DNA of 64,000 nucleotides from Planctomycetota bacterium. Lineage in GTDB: Bacteria; Planctomycetota; UBA11346. A program made the translations under genes and the position numbers. Numbering within the stretch: the first letter of the stretch is position 1; each line of letters starts with the position of its first letter. The stretch is from assembly GCA_014193115.1 (NCBI GenBank), contig BJHQ01000004.1, positions 290,332 to 354,331 of the forward strand. The letters run 5' to 3'. Positions 18,434-28,447 of the stretch are shown here, piece after piece. A model generated the notes under the pieces. That model ran no database searches. It saw only the letters and a program-made list of their open reading frames with translations, and was not told the origin of the DNA.

Positions 18434-19957
18434 ATGCTAGTGAAATTTCCCTGGTTTCGTTTCCCGGTTAGCTGCTTGCTGCTCACAGGAATGCCAGTGC
18501 TTTCCTTCACTCAGGAGGGCACATCGGATTTCCTCGTCCAAGAAGATGTTGTTGATTATGGTTGGGGTTCTCGTCGGCTCAGTCTTGAGGATCTCAGTGC
18601 CTCAAGCGGAACGAGCCGGTCGATCCAGCAGGTAGAGGAGGGATGGTGGGGTGAAGCCCAGCTGGAACTGGGAAGTGGCGGTTTAGCCGCCGCGTACCGT
18701 CGTCCCGGGGAACGTCCGCTGGAAAGCGGTTCCCAGGTTTCGGCGGTGGGTACGCTGCATGCTGCGTGGGGGCCTTTATTTCTCAGTTTCCGTCCGGAAT
18801 ATTTGATTTCCTTGTCCGACAAGGGGAATCAGAAGGTACCAGACGGCGATGCCCGGCAGGAATGGCTTTCGAACGACAAGGAGCAAGGCCAACATCTCGC
18901 TCGGATCCAGCCGGTGTGGCGAGGCACAGCCGGTGTCGCTGGGCTTGGTCATGTATTGGTGTTCAGCAATGAGGATTTCCAGTGGGGTGACGGAATTTTC
19001 GGTGGTTTATTGTTTGCTCGGCGCTGGCGCGGGTTCCCTCATGTCGCTGTCATCCCGCAACGTGCATGGCGGTTGGATGAGGTTATCGGCATTCCATCAC
19101 ATGTGAGCTATGAGGCTGTCTATGGCGGCCTGACTGCCGATCGGGTCAAAGGTGATAATCCGACCAGGGTGCTTGCTTTTCGCGGGGCGTTGCGTTTTTG
19201 GGATACCACCTTTTCTGGCAATGTGTCCGTACAGCATGGTGGGCCAGGGCAGCACACGCCTGGCATCACAAAAATGTTCCAGTTCGAAACTGGTCGTGAA
19301 AATCGGGATGAGGAAACGAATCGAATCATATCATTTGGCATCCGTCAATCAATCGGCGGACAATTTGCATTATCGATCGAATACGGTTTGGACGATTGGA
19401 ATGCAACGTATAAATCTTCAGGAAATCTTCCTGATCTTGGGCAGCTCGGCTATCTGAATCCGCAATCAGCAGCTTGGATCATCACTGCTGATTGGCTAGC
19501 TGTCGCTGGTGATGAAGATTGGCGAGTTGCAGCGGAATGGTTCCGTAGCGAAGGCTATTATTACGCCCATGGTCGTTTTGTCGCCTGGAGTGACCACGAA
19601 GCCGTGATTTCTCATCCCGACGGTGGTAATGCCAATAGCGTGCGTTTCATGTTGCAGCACCTGCTCGAAGATGGCGGACGCCTTGATGTTTTAGGAACCT
19701 GGCGACGACTCGGTTGGCGTAATGGCCATAGTCCTGGTAATACATCGTGGTCTGGGCGCAACGGCCAGCCTGGCACAACCACGGTGGCTGAGCGGGAATG
19801 GGACATGATTCAAATTGCCCTAAGGCGATCCTCGCCAATTCGCTACGGTGAGCTTGTTGGCGATATTGGAATCGAACTGCACGATAATTACCGCTTCGAT
19901 GCTGGCCGCAACCGTCTGGGTGGTTGGCTGACGACCGGGTTTCGCACGCGCTTCTGA
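18434..19957 (+). CDS. Capsule assembly Wzi-like outer-membrane beta-barrel
   Basis: A 507-residue exported protein with an N-terminal signal-like stretch (residues 1-25, VSCLLLTGMPVLS), followed by alternating aromatic/polar strands ending in an aromatic residue: the last residues are WLTTGFRTRF, a typical barrel C terminus. Sequence such as EYLISLSDKG, NEDFQWGDGIFGGLLFARRW and YHYAHGRFV-like segments resembles the Wzi/capsule assembly family (PF14052), which anchors capsule at the cell surface. Its place at the end of the polysaccharide locus fits. Assignment is by pattern, not by a diagnostic motif. Confidence 0.65.
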   Translation: MLVKFPWFRFPVSCLLLTGMPVLSFTQEGTSDFLVQEDVVDYGWGSRRLSLEDLSASSGTSRSIQQVEEGWWGEAQLELGSGGLAAAYRRPGERPLESGSQVSAVGTLHAAWGPLFLSFRPEYLISLSDKGNQKVPDGDARQEWLSNDKEQGQHLARIQPVWRGTAGVAGLGHVLVFSNEDFQWGDGIFGGLLFARRWRGFPHVAVIPQRAWRLDEVIGIPSHVSYEAVYGGLTADRVKGDNPTRVLAFRGALRFWDTTFSGNVSVQHGGPGQHTPGITKMFQFETGRENRDEETNRIISFGIRQSIGGQFALSIEYGLDDWNATYKSSGNLPDLGQLGYLNPQSAAWIITADWLAVAGDEDWRVAAEWFRSEGYYYAHGRFVAWSDHEAVISHPDGGNANSVRFMLQHLLEDGGRLDVLGTWRRLGWRNGHSPGNTSWSGRNGQPGTTTVAEREWDMIQIALRRSSPIRYGELVGDIGIELHDNYRFDAGRNRLGGWLTTGFRTRF

Positions 19958-22164
19958 CAGTGCTCGTGGTGCCTTACTTTGTCGCGGCGACCGCGCTTCT
20001 AGCGGTGCTGTGGCTGGGCGCGGTTCCTTCTTTGGCCTGGCCGCTGCTTGGATTTGTTGATATTGGCCAATGGCTCGACCTGGGTTGGCAGGCGGCTTAT
20101 GGTGTACACTGGTCCCCTTTGCCTGTCCTTATCCTTGGGCAGGCCGGATCATTGATGCCTTACCCAGGTGGCGAGGCTTTCCAGCCATGGTGCCTGGAGC
20201 GCGATTTTTTCACAGCGTTCCTGCTGACCTGCTGTGGACCGGGACCGTGGCCGCAATGGCACTGGCTTATTGGGGTACTTGCGTCCTTTTTCATCATCCG
20301 CCAGGTCGCTCTCCGCGACCTCGGCCCGGGCCGGGCCTGGCTTCTTGCCGGGCTCGCTACGTTTGGTAATTGCTATGCGTTGTTGCGGTTGCCAGTCCAC
20401 TTGAACATTGCGGCCTGTCATTGGTTGAGTGTCGTGCTCGTGGTAGATTCGTTAATTTTATGGCGTATCGGACAGCAGCGGAGAATTCCTTGGGATTTGG
20501 TGTATTTACGAATCGCGTTTTCTGCACTCTGTTTTGGTCTTGATCCATCTTATGTTTGCGGTGCCAGCATAACCATCGGTATCGCGGTTCTGAGCTGTAT
20601 ATGTGCCGTCGTATTTTGGCGCTGTAGATGGCATCATCGACGTTGGAAAGCTTTTTTCCGAGCAGCATTATCCGGACTGGACCGCTCGGTTTGGCCGCGC
20701 CGTCTAGCATTTACGGCAATCATTCTAGTCATCGGCATTTATCTCCCTTCGTTACTATCGATCGTCATTGAAGTCAGGTCATTTGATTTTAGCGGCGTTC
20801 CTGCCGGTGCTTGGTGGACCTCTCCTCTGCGGCTGCTTTTGCCGATTCTGCCGAGCACCAATCTGTTCATTCTTGGTGATGTACCTGAATTCGCATGGGA
20901 CGGCAGCCCTGGGTTGGCAATATTGCTACTTGCGGCTAGTGGTTTGATTGCCGGTGGTCGGCGGTCGCTCTGCTTTCTCCCCTTGATTTTTCTGATCTTG
21001 GCTGCCGCCTGCATCCGTCCGGATGGCTGGTGGAATTGGCAGGTGCTGCCATGGCATGGCTTTTGCCGAGTTGGTCCTCGTGCATTATTGATCGTCGTTC
21101 CCATCGCGTCGACCATTGGCCTTCTTGCGTGGCCTTGGATCGTTCCCGGGATCCGCATGTGGATTGCTCCAGTTTTGCTCATGGTGTTTTCTGCGGAGGC
21201 GAGTACTGCATTTTCATGCCGTTTACCAGTAAATCAAACTTGGCTGCCATCCAACGACTTCACCAATCTGATGGTGGAAATCAGAGCGTCGCCCGGCGCG
21301 GCTGTGCTAGACGTTCCGCCGGTGATTGTTGGTGGAAACGGGGTCGGTGTTGGGCTCCCTTCCCTTCCGATGATCCTTGATTCGCAAGCATCGTTGTCGG
21401 TCTTTCATGGGAAACAGGTCGTATCCGCCTATCGTGGCCGAATTCACCCTCAATCAATTGCCTCGCATCTTGATAGCGGATGGGATCGATGGATCGATTT
21501 GCTCTGCCGCGGACCTCCTTCGAATGCTCCGCCTGCCGCCCAAAACCGATACCTTGATCAGGCGACGGATTTCGCGCAGGCACTGAGCAGGCGGATTCAT
21601 GCTTCCGGCATGCTCGTGTATCCGCAGCTGCTTGATTCACAGGTGCATGCTGCTTTCATTCGGCGATTCAGTCCGGCGCAGTCAGCAGCATTCCCGCCTT
21701 CAGGTACCATTTCATGGTATCCTTTGAAGGCGACTGGAACAGGATCTCAGGAAAAATTCCCTCGGCCGGTGCTCGATCCCGGTCGCTCATTGCGTCCACT
21801 CGATCGAGAATGGGCTTGGTTGCTGGGAAAGGGCTGGAGCAGCCCTGAACCAAGTCATCAGTGGGGTATCGGTCCATGCAGTCACCTCCACTTTGGCTCA
21901 CCCGATCCACCTGGTGTTAAAATTGAACTGTTGGTGGACTGGTACGCTGAGCAGCGTGTCTCTCTTTCCATGGACGGAGTTGACATCGCTGTTGCTCAAA
22001 CCCGTCCGGCTCGATTTGTGGCGACATTGAGCAGTGGTCGCCCTCATAACTTGACCCTCCATGCATCTGCGCCAGTTTCGCCAAAAGCATTAGGCATGTC
22101 GGATGATATCCGAAGCCTTGGCGTATCCCTGATCGGTATCCGTACCTTGGCCATGGCTGAATGA
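19924..22164 (+). CDS. Large polytopic membrane protein, possible GT-C type or YfhO-like, function unknown
   Basis: A 746-residue protein with about ten hydrophobic segments in the first 450 residues (for example VLVVPYFVAATALLAVLWLGA and LLPILPSTNLFILGD nearby), then a soluble C-terminal domain of about 300 residues. This layout resembles GT-C glycosyltransferases or YfhO-like proteins that work on lipid-linked sugars at the periplasmic face, but I see no confirmed catalytic Asp motif. The listed start is TTG 19924, overlapping the Wzi-like gene. GTG 19960, 2 nt after that gene's stop, is an alternative giving the same first membrane helix. It ends the polysaccharide locus. Confidence 0.6.
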   Translation: MADDRVSHALLTVLVVPYFVAATALLAVLWLGAVPSLAWPLLGFVDIGQWLDLGWQAAYGVHWSPLPVLILGQAGSLMPYPGGEAFQPWCLERDFFTAFLLTCCGPGPWPQWHWLIGVLASFFIIRQVALRDLGPGRAWLLAGLATFGNCYALLRLPVHLNIAACHWLSVVLVVDSLILWRIGQQRRIPWDLVYLRIAFSALCFGLDPSYVCGASITIGIAVLSCICAVVFWRCRWHHRRWKAFFRAALSGLDRSVWPRRLAFTAIILVIGIYLPSLLSIVIEVRSFDFSGVPAGAWWTSPLRLLLPILPSTNLFILGDVPEFAWDGSPGLAILLLAASGLIAGGRRSLCFLPLIFLILAAACIRPDGWWNWQVLPWHGFCRVGPRALLIVVPIASTIGLLAWPWIVPGIRMWIAPVLLMVFSAEASTAFSCRLPVNQTWLPSNDFTNLMVEIRASPGAAVLDVPPVIVGGNGVGVGLPSLPMILDSQASLSVFHGKQVVSAYRGRIHPQSIASHLDSGWDRWIDLLCRGPPSNAPPAAQNRYLDQATDFAQALSRRIHASGMLVYPQLLDSQVHAAFIRRFSPAQSAAFPPSGTISWYPLKATGTGSQEKFPRPVLDPGRSLRPLDREWAWLLGKGWSSPEPSHQWGIGPCSHLHFGSPDPPGVKIELLVDWYAEQRVSLSMDGVDIAVAQTRPARFVATLSSGRPHNLTLHASAPVSPKALGMSDDIRSLGVSLIGIRTLAMAE

Positions 22165-22261
22165 CCTGGCGTCTTCGTCAGAAATGGTGTCCTCTTCTCA
22201 AGTAATCGAACCGTGACCAGTTGGTCCTGATTTCCGTTCCGAAGGGCCAGGCCCCTCAGGT

Positions 22262-24796
22262 TTAGAACTGGATCTGGCCTAGGGAGAAGTGGACCTGGGT
22301 TGGTTGATCTTCGTCTCGGCGGTTGACCAGCCAGGCGAAATCGAGGGCGACGGGGAGCTGCTGGGGGAAGCGTATGCCGATTCCGGTGGCGACCCGCAGG
22401 TCGTTGAAGTGGACGGCGTCGTTGGCCGACCAGACCCAGCCGGTGTCGCTGAACAAAACCAGGCGGATGCCGTCGTCAGTGCCCTGGACCGGGATGATCA
22501 GCTCGCCGGTGGCGAGCAGTTCCCTGGTACCGCCGAGGCGTGAGCGGTTGCCCTTCTTGTTGAATCCGAAGGGACCTTCGCCGTTCTGATCGTAGCCGCG
22601 GTGGTTGGGGCTGGACCCGCCGCCCATGAACCGGGCGTAGAATGGCACACCGTTGCCATCGGTCGAATCGATCTGCCGCCAAGAGCCAGAGAACCGCAGC
22701 ACCGTGGAGCCGCCTTCGAGCCGGCGGTGGAGGGGCAGGAAGCGGTCGTAGCGCAGCCGCCAATCCATATAGCGGGCATCTCCGCCCATCAGCCCGGTAT
22801 AGCTGAGGCTGCCGCTGGCGAGCATGCCACGGGTCGGATACAGGCGATTGTCGAGCCGGTCGTAGGTGACGCCGCCCTTGACCGTGTGCAGCTCGTAGAT
22901 GTCCTCCCGGGCGTCGTCCGGGGCGCTGTCTCCGATATTGCGGATGCCGAGGCTGGTGAAGTTATATCCGCCGCTGAGCAGCACGTCGTTTCCGAACAGA
23001 TTGCGTCCGACGGAAGTGCCGCCGGAAATGCGGCGCTCATCCCAGTCTTGCAGTTTGCTGTTGTCGAGGTTGCCGCTGATGGTCCACGACCATGGACCGT
23101 CGAAAAGGTGGGGATTGGTCCACGAGCTGCTGACGGCGTTGCGGTCCTTCGACAGGTACAGGTTCGCTCCGACCTGTTGTCCAGCGCCGCGCGGCGGCCA
23201 GCCGAGGGCGAGCGGATCGAAGTTGGCCTCCTCAAAGCCGAATTGGAGGAAGAGACCCGAGGCTGATGAATAGCCGCCGCCGAGGTTGAGCTGGGCGGTC
23301 TCCTTTTCGGTCAGCTCGACCACCAGGTCGACTTCGTTCGGCCGATCGTTGGGATATTGCCTGACGATCCGCATCGGGCGGCCGGGGCTCTCCTTGAACA
23401 GGCCGAGTCGGCGGAGCTGGCGCTTTGACTCGTCAAGATCGTCGTCATTCCACTGCTGACCTGGATGGAGCGACAATGCTCGACGGGCGATCCGGTCGCG
23501 GGTGGTATCGTTGCCGCGGATGTCGACCCGGCCGATGGTGTAGACCTGACCGGGTCGAATCTGCAAGGTCAGGTGGACGATGTGCTTTTCAAGATCCAAT
23601 CTGCGGCTCGGGATCAGTTCGGCGCGGGCGTAGCCGCGGTTGGACACCACCCGGCGGGCACGTTCGACCGCACCGACGGTGCCCTCGGGGTCTTCCGAGC
23701 CGTACAGCTCCTCGGCGAGGAACCAATCACCGGTCTGCATGGTGTGGCCATCGCCGAGCTTCGCTCCGACAAAGGTCGCGAACAATACCCGCCACAGCAC
23801 CGGCCAGCCGCGCTCTTCGGTCAGTCCATTGAAGGCCGCGAGGAGCTCGGCTTCGGTGGCGGCACCGGCCGTGTCGCCGACGAACGCCACGTCACCCAGC
23901 GTGTAGCGTGTGCCGCATTCGAGCTTGTAGATGATCACCACCCGGTCATCGCGTTCGCCATCCGGGGCCAGATTCGGGCCGTGGCGGCGGCGGTCGTCCA
24001 GCGGCCGCACCAGATCGGTGACCTCGACATGGCTTTCGACCAGGCGGGCATCCAGCCAGCCGAGGTCCTGGATGCGCCGGATCAGGGCGCTGCCGTCCAG
24101 CGGCAGGAGTTCGGGCTGGTAGGCTTCGCTGATCCGATTGAGCAAGGTGCGGTCTTCGCGCAGCAGCACCCGTGGCAGGTCGTCAGGCAGTCCGATGAAT
24201 TCGATGCCGCCGACCTTGATGCTGGCGCCGGCGTCGACGGCATAAGTGACGGTGACAAATCCTGACCCAGGCGGCGATTCCACGACTTGGGCATCGACTT
24301 GGGCATGGCGCCGGCCGTCGTCCTCGAGCTTGCGCTGGATCGCCCGGCGGTCGCCTTCCAGCTGGTAGCTGTTGAGGTGCCCGCCCTTCTTGATCTCAAG
24401 CAGCTTCATCGTTCCGTCGCGCTGGAAGAACGACACGCCCGACAGCTTGACCTCCTGAACATAGGGCAGTTCGCGGAAGGAATAGCGAACGACCACGGAA
24501 TCGGGGGTCGTTCCGGGGAATTGGGCGGCTTTTATGTCGCTGAATGGACCAAGGCGCTCGATCGCCTTGACATCGTCGGCGATGGATTCGAGCAGTTCAC
24601 GCTGGCCGATCCGCCGACCGGCGCGGATCGCGAGCAGGAATTCCACCCGGTCAGGATGGACCATCCGGCAGCCGTCGATCTCGACCCGCTCGACCCGAAT
24701 GCCCTGCTCGTTGTTGGCGACCGGGGGCGCGGGTTCGGCGGCATAGAGCGCCACCGTGGGCAGGAGGAACAGGGCAGGCAGACGGGGCACAGGCAT
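22262..24796 (-). CDS. bamA: Outer membrane protein assembly factor BamA
   Basis: The core of the BAM complex, which folds beta-barrels into the outer membrane. A signal peptide (MPVPRLPALFLLPTVALYAAEP) is followed by several POTRA repeats (about residues 30-440) and a 16-strand barrel (bacterial surface antigen domain). The L6 loop motif appears as HRGYD and the protein ends in FSLGQIQF, a canonical C-terminal barrel signal with terminal Phe. The frame is open to 24952, but only the start at 24796 gives a signal peptide. It is transcribed divergently from the ABC permease gene. Confidence 0.92.
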   Translation of the reverse strand: MPVPRLPALFLLPTVALYAAEPAPPVANNEQGIRVERVEIDGCRMVHPDRVEFLLAIRAGRRIGQRELLESIADDVKAIERLGPFSDIKAAQFPGTTPDSVVVRYSFRELPYVQEVKLSGVSFFQRDGTMKLLEIKKGGHLNSYQLEGDRRAIQRKLEDDGRRHAQVDAQVVESPPGSGFVTVTYAVDAGASIKVGGIEFIGLPDDLPRVLLREDRTLLNRISEAYQPELLPLDGSALIRRIQDLGWLDARLVESHVEVTDLVRPLDDRRRHGPNLAPDGERDDRVVIIYKLECGTRYTLGDVAFVGDTAGAATEAELLAAFNGLTEERGWPVLWRVLFATFVGAKLGDGHTMQTGDWFLAEELYGSEDPEGTVGAVERARRVVSNRGYARAELIPSRRLDLEKHIVHLTLQIRPGQVYTIGRVDIRGNDTTRDRIARRALSLHPGQQWNDDDLDESKRQLRRLGLFKESPGRPMRIVRQYPNDRPNEVDLVVELTEKETAQLNLGGGYSSASGLFLQFGFEEANFDPLALGWPPRGAGQQVGANLYLSKDRNAVSSSWTNPHLFDGPWSWTISGNLDNSKLQDWDERRISGGTSVGRNLFGNDVLLSGGYNFTSLGIRNIGDSAPDDAREDIYELHTVKGGVTYDRLDNRLYPTRGMLASGSLSYTGLMGGDARYMDWRLRYDRFLPLHRRLEGGSTVLRFSGSWRQIDSTDGNGVPFYARFMGGGSSPNHRGYDQNGEGPFGFNKKGNRSRLGGTRELLATGELIIPVQGTDDGIRLVLFSDTGWVWSANDAVHFNDLRVATGIGIRFPQQLPVALDFAWLVNRRDEDQPTQVHFSLGQIQF

Positions 24797-24963
24797 TCCG
24801 GGGAAGCGGCGCAGCCTCGCAAGCGAACGCTGGTGAGCAAGGCGGCGGTGGCGGTGGTTTACAGCGGTGGGCGAAGGGGTCTTCGGAAGGTGGACGGCCT
24901 TGCCGCCCCCCGTCCACCGCCGCCGACCCTTTTCTCGCGCACCGGTGGCCATCCGATCCGCCC

Positions 24964-25782
24964 ATGGCCAAGCTGTCGGCGTACCTGTGGCTGGCTAGGC
25001 TCACCTTCCTGAAATTGATGGCCTATCGCATGCGCTATGTCACCGGCATCGCCACCTATGCGGTGTTCGTCGGTGGCCAATATGCGATCTGGTCGGCGGT
25101 GTTTGCCGCCCGGCAGGTGGATGGTTCGCTGGCTGCCGATGGCCGGATCTCCGGTTTCACGCTCAGCGAGCTCGGCACCTATCTGGTGGTCGGATATGTC
25201 GCTCGCTCCGCCTATTTCACCAACACCGATTCCGAGATCGCGGCCCGGGTCCAATCGGGCGATGTGACCTTGGATCTGCTCAAACCGCTCTCATTCCATG
25301 GCCAATGGCTTGCCCAGGCAGCGGGCGAGATGGCCTTCCGTTGCATCTTCTTCGCCTTGCCCATGGCCGTGGTGCTGGTGCCGCTGTTCGCGGTTCCTGC
25401 GCCGGCCGGAGACGGTTGGTGGCAGTTCCCGTTGTTATTCCTGATCGCTTTCTGGATCAACGCGGAACTGAATCTCCTCGCCGGGACCATGGCTTTTGAC
25501 CTGGAGGACGTCACCGGGCTGCTCAGCCTGAAACGCAATCTTTTGATGTTGCTGTCGGGATTGATGGTGCCCCTGCATTTCCTGCCTGAGCTGGTGGGAA
25601 ATGCCTGCACTGTGCTGCCATTTGCTGCGATCAGCTATTATCCGTCCCTGGCCTATTCCGGTAAAATCGACCATTTCATCAGCGTTTTCGCCTTTGCCGT
25701 CGGCTGGGCCCTGGCCTTGCGCCTGGCCAATGTGCTGCTGTGGCGCCGGGCAGCGGAGCGGATGGAGATCCAAGGCGGTTGA
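24964..25782 (+). CDS. ABC-2 family transporter permease
   Basis: Membrane protein of 272 residues with six hydrophobic segments. The N terminus (LTFLKLMAYRMRYVTGIATYAVFVGGQY) and the SGDVTLDLLKPLSFHGQWLAQAAGE motif match the ABC-2 permease family PF06182. Such proteins are usually encoded with a second permease and an ATPase, but no ATPase gene is adjacent, so its partner must lie elsewhere. Substrate unknown. Its start is 12 nt from the furthest possible bamA start, so the two genes share a divergent control region of up to about 167 bases. Confidence 0.82.
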   Translation: MAKLSAYLWLARLTFLKLMAYRMRYVTGIATYAVFVGGQYAIWSAVFAARQVDGSLAADGRISGFTLSELGTYLVVGYVARSAYFTNTDSEIAARVQSGDVTLDLLKPLSFHGQWLAQAAGEMAFRCIFFALPMAVVLVPLFAVPAPAGDGWWQFPLLFLIAFWINAELNLLAGTMAFDLEDVTGLLSLKRNLLMLLSGLMVPLHFLPELVGNACTVLPFAAISYYPSLAYSGKIDHFISVFAFAVGWALALRLANVLLWRRAAERMEIQGG

Positions 25783-25975
25783 ACCGCAGGCAGACCAACT
25801 GCCAAGAGGAGATGTCGCCAAGGAGGCGGAGGTTCCGCTGTTAGGCAGCTGCGGGTTGCGGATGGATGGTTCCGCAGCCTTTAGCCACCTGGCGTTCAGA
25901 TGTCTCCAGTTGCAAAGCGGCCTCATCCGGCCGTTGGCGTCTTCCCGGAACGGCCGGTCGCCTCAGGTTGCTGCC

Positions 25976-26335
25976 ATGTCCTATCTGGCCCCGATCCTGC
26001 TCCTGCTCGCCTCCAACGCTTTCATGACCCTTGCCTGGTACTGGCACCTGCGGGCAGGAAGCCAGCATGCCTGGCCATTGGCGGCGATCATCGCCGTATC
26101 GTGGCTGATCGCCTTGCCCGAGTACTGCCTGGCGGTGCCCGCCAACCGGATGGGTCATGCTGGCCTCGGTGGACCGTTCTCGGCCGCTCAGCTGAAAATC
26201 CTCCAAGAGGGGATTTCGCTGGCTGTTTTCGTGGTGTTCAGCGTGTATCTGCTGGGCGAGACGCCGCGGTGGCAGGATGTCGCCGGGATGGCCTTGATCC
26301 TGGCCGGCCTGGCGGTGGCGCTGTCGGGGCGGTGA
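25976..26335 (+). CDS. DMT-superfamily small membrane protein (DUF486)
   Basis: A 119-residue protein with four hydrophobic helices: MSYLAPILLLLASNAFMTLA, AIIAVSWLIALPEY, LAVFVVFSVYLLGE and GMALILAGLAVALSG. The sequence WLIALPEYCLAVPANRMG followed by GPFSAAQLKILQE is the signature of the DUF486 family of small multidrug-resistance-like proteins. Function of the family is not established. The frame is open far upstream, but ATG 25976 gives the conserved start. The 193 bases before it (25783-25975) contain nothing I recognise. Confidence 0.85.
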   Translation: MSYLAPILLLLASNAFMTLAWYWHLRAGSQHAWPLAAIIAVSWLIALPEYCLAVPANRMGHAGLGGPFSAAQLKILQEGISLAVFVVFSVYLLGETPRWQDVAGMALILAGLAVALSGR

Positions 26336-26470
26336 CTTGGTTCAAGGTTGCCAGATGACTCGAACCGTACCCAGAGCGCCGTGCGCATTGACCCTCAGTC
26401 CAGCCGGCCTACTTTCCTCCGCCTCGCCGCCGTCCGGTGGCGCCGACCACCTGGGGAGCGACCGATCCAT

Positions 26471-26926
26471 ATGGACACCAAGATCCTGAAGGAAATCACC
26501 AAGATCATGCGGGAAAATGATCTGGTAGAGGTCGAAGTCGAGTCGGCCGATCTGAAGATCAAGCTGCGCAAGGCCGAGCCCGCTGTCACCCAGGTTGTCC
26601 AGTCCCTGCCCCAAGTCGTGCACCAGCCTGCCCCTGCCAGCCCGACAGCGGTCCCGGCAGCGCCTCCGGCCGATGAATTCGCCAACTGCCATAAAGTCAT
26701 CTCTCCAATCCCCGGCACGGTCTATTTGAAGCCCAATCCCGAAGCTGCCCACTTCGTCCAGGTCGGCACCCAGGTCGATGAATCAAAAGTGGTCTGCCTG
26801 ATCGAGGCGATGAAGGTGTTCAACGAGATCAAGCCCGACGCCGGGGTGCGCGGCACCATCAAAAAGGTCCTGGTCAATGACGGCCAGCCGGTGGAATACG
26901 GCACGGTGCTGTTCCTGGTCGGGTGA
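26471..26926 (+). CDS. accB: Biotin carboxyl carrier protein of acetyl-CoA carboxylase
   Basis: Carries biotin between the biotin carboxylase and carboxyltransferase components in the first step of fatty acid synthesis. The 151-residue protein has an N-terminal helix (MDTKILKEITKIMRENDLVEVEVE), an Ala/Pro-rich linker (about residues 40-70) and the biotinyl domain with IEAMKVFNEI, whose Lys115 is the biotin attachment site. The frame opens at 26348, but ATG 26471 gives the conserved N terminus and has GGGGAG upstream. It is 90 nt upstream of accC, as in most bacteria. Confidence 0.95.
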   Translation: MDTKILKEITKIMRENDLVEVEVESADLKIKLRKAEPAVTQVVQSLPQVVHQPAPASPTAVPAAPPADEFANCHKVISPIPGTVYLKPNPEAAHFVQVGTQVDESKVVCLIEAMKVFNEIKPDAGVRGTIKKVLVNDGQPVEYGTVLFLVG

Positions 26927-27016
26927 GACCTGGTCGGCTCGGCCGGCCCTGGCCTGACGGCTTGTTCACAGCCGTCGGCAAAGCTCCTCACCCAACCCTC
27001 GACGAAACCGACTGCC

Positions 27017-28363
27017 ATGTTCAAACGCCTCCTGATCGCCAACCGCGGTGAGATCGCCGTGCGCATCATCCGCACCTGCCGGCGGATGGGCATCGAGACC
27101 GTGGTGGTGTACTCCACCGCCGATCGTGAATCGCTGCCGGTGCGCATGGCCGATGTCGCCATCTGCATCGGCCCGCCGCCGGCCAAGCAGAGCTATCTGA
27201 ACATCAACAATATCATCGCCGCTGGCGAGCTGGCCGACGTCGATGCGATCCACCCCGGCTTCGGCTTCTTGAGCGAAAACAGCCATTTCGCCCAGGTGGT
27301 GCGCGACTGCCGGATCGAGTTCGTCGGCCCGTTGTCGTCATCGATGGAAGCATTGGGCAATAAATCGAAAGCGAAGACCCTGGCCAAAGCGTCCGGGGTG
27401 CCGACGGTACCTGGATCGATCGGACCAGTGGTCGACGCCGACGATGCGCTGCGGTTGGCCCACGAGATCGGCTACCCGGTGATGATCAAAGCGACCTCAG
27501 GCGGCGGCGGGCGAGGCATGCGCATCGCCCATAACGATGCCAGCCTGGTGTCCGGCCTGATCGCCGCCCAGCGCGAGGCTGAAGCGGCCTTCGGCAATGG
27601 CGAATGCCTGATCGAAGCCTATGTCCAGCGGGCCCGCCACATTGAAATCCAGATCATTGGCGACCAGCACGGTACGGTCGTCGCGCTGGGCGAACGCGAT
27701 TGCTCGACTCAGCGTCGTCACCAGAAACTGGTCGAGGAATCTCCGAGCCCGGTGATCACCGAGGCCATCCGCCAGGCGATGATGGCAGACGCGGTGAAAC
27801 TCGCCAAGGCCGCCAACTACTACAACGCAGGCACCGTCGAATTCATCTACGACCTCGATCGCAAGGCGTATTATTTCCTGGAAATGAACACCCGGATCCA
27901 GGTCGAGCATCCGGTCACCGAGATGGTCACCGGGCTCGATCTGATCAAACACCAGATCCTGGTGGCGGCTGGTCAGCCATTGGCGTTCAGCCAGGCCGAC
28001 ATCAAGCCCCAAGGCCATGCCATCGAGGTCCGGATCAACGCCGAAGACTGGGAAAAAGGCTTTGTTCCCTGTCCCGGCAAGGTCGGGATGTACGTCGCCC
28101 CTTCGGGCCGCGGGGTGCGGGTCGACAGCCACTGCTATGCCGGCTATTCGATCCCGCCGAATTACGACTCGATGATCGCCAAGCTGATCGTCCACGGCGA
28201 CACCCGCGAAGAAGCCATCCGGTTCCTCTCCCAGGCCCTCGACGAGTACATCATCGAAGGCGTCAAGACGACCATCGGCTTCCATCAGCGTTTGCTGAAG
28301 GATGTCCGCTTCGTCAACAACGAGGTCACCACCAAATTCGTCGACGAAGTGTTCTTGCGCTGA
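27017..28363 (+). CDS. accC: Biotin carboxylase subunit of acetyl-CoA carboxylase
   Basis: ATP-grasp enzyme of 448 residues that carboxylates the biotin on AccB using bicarbonate and ATP. It opens with MFKRLLIANRGEIAVRIIRTCRRMGI, has HPGFGFLSEN, the Gly-rich ATP loop KATSGGGGRGMR, ERDCSTQRRHQKLVEESPSP and EMNTRIQVEHPVTEM with the metal ligands and catalytic Arg/Glu, and a C-terminal biotin carboxylase domain. Length and motifs are complete. It forms an operon with accB. Confidence 0.96.
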   Translation: MFKRLLIANRGEIAVRIIRTCRRMGIETVVVYSTADRESLPVRMADVAICIGPPPAKQSYLNINNIIAAGELADVDAIHPGFGFLSENSHFAQVVRDCRIEFVGPLSSSMEALGNKSKAKTLAKASGVPTVPGSIGPVVDADDALRLAHEIGYPVMIKATSGGGGRGMRIAHNDASLVSGLIAAQREAEAAFGNGECLIEAYVQRARHIEIQIIGDQHGTVVALGERDCSTQRRHQKLVEESPSPVITEAIRQAMMADAVKLAKAANYYNAGTVEFIYDLDRKAYYFLEMNTRIQVEHPVTEMVTGLDLIKHQILVAAGQPLAFSQADIKPQGHAIEVRINAEDWEKGFVPCPGKVGMYVAPSGRGVRVDSHCYAGYSIPPNYDSMIAKLIVHGDTREEAIRFLSQALDEYIIEGVKTTIGFHQRLLKDVRFVNNEVTTKFVDEVFLR

Positions 28364-28447
28364 ACTCGGCGGAGCCCCGACACGGAGCGCCGCATTCCGT
28401 GCGGCCAAGGGCAACGATCGCCGGGCTTTCGGGTGCCCCTGAAACGC

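Noticed and set aside
24797..24952. 52-residue N-terminal extension of BamA
   Set aside because: Arg/His-rich, would bury the signal peptide; only the start at 24796 suits an exported barrel.
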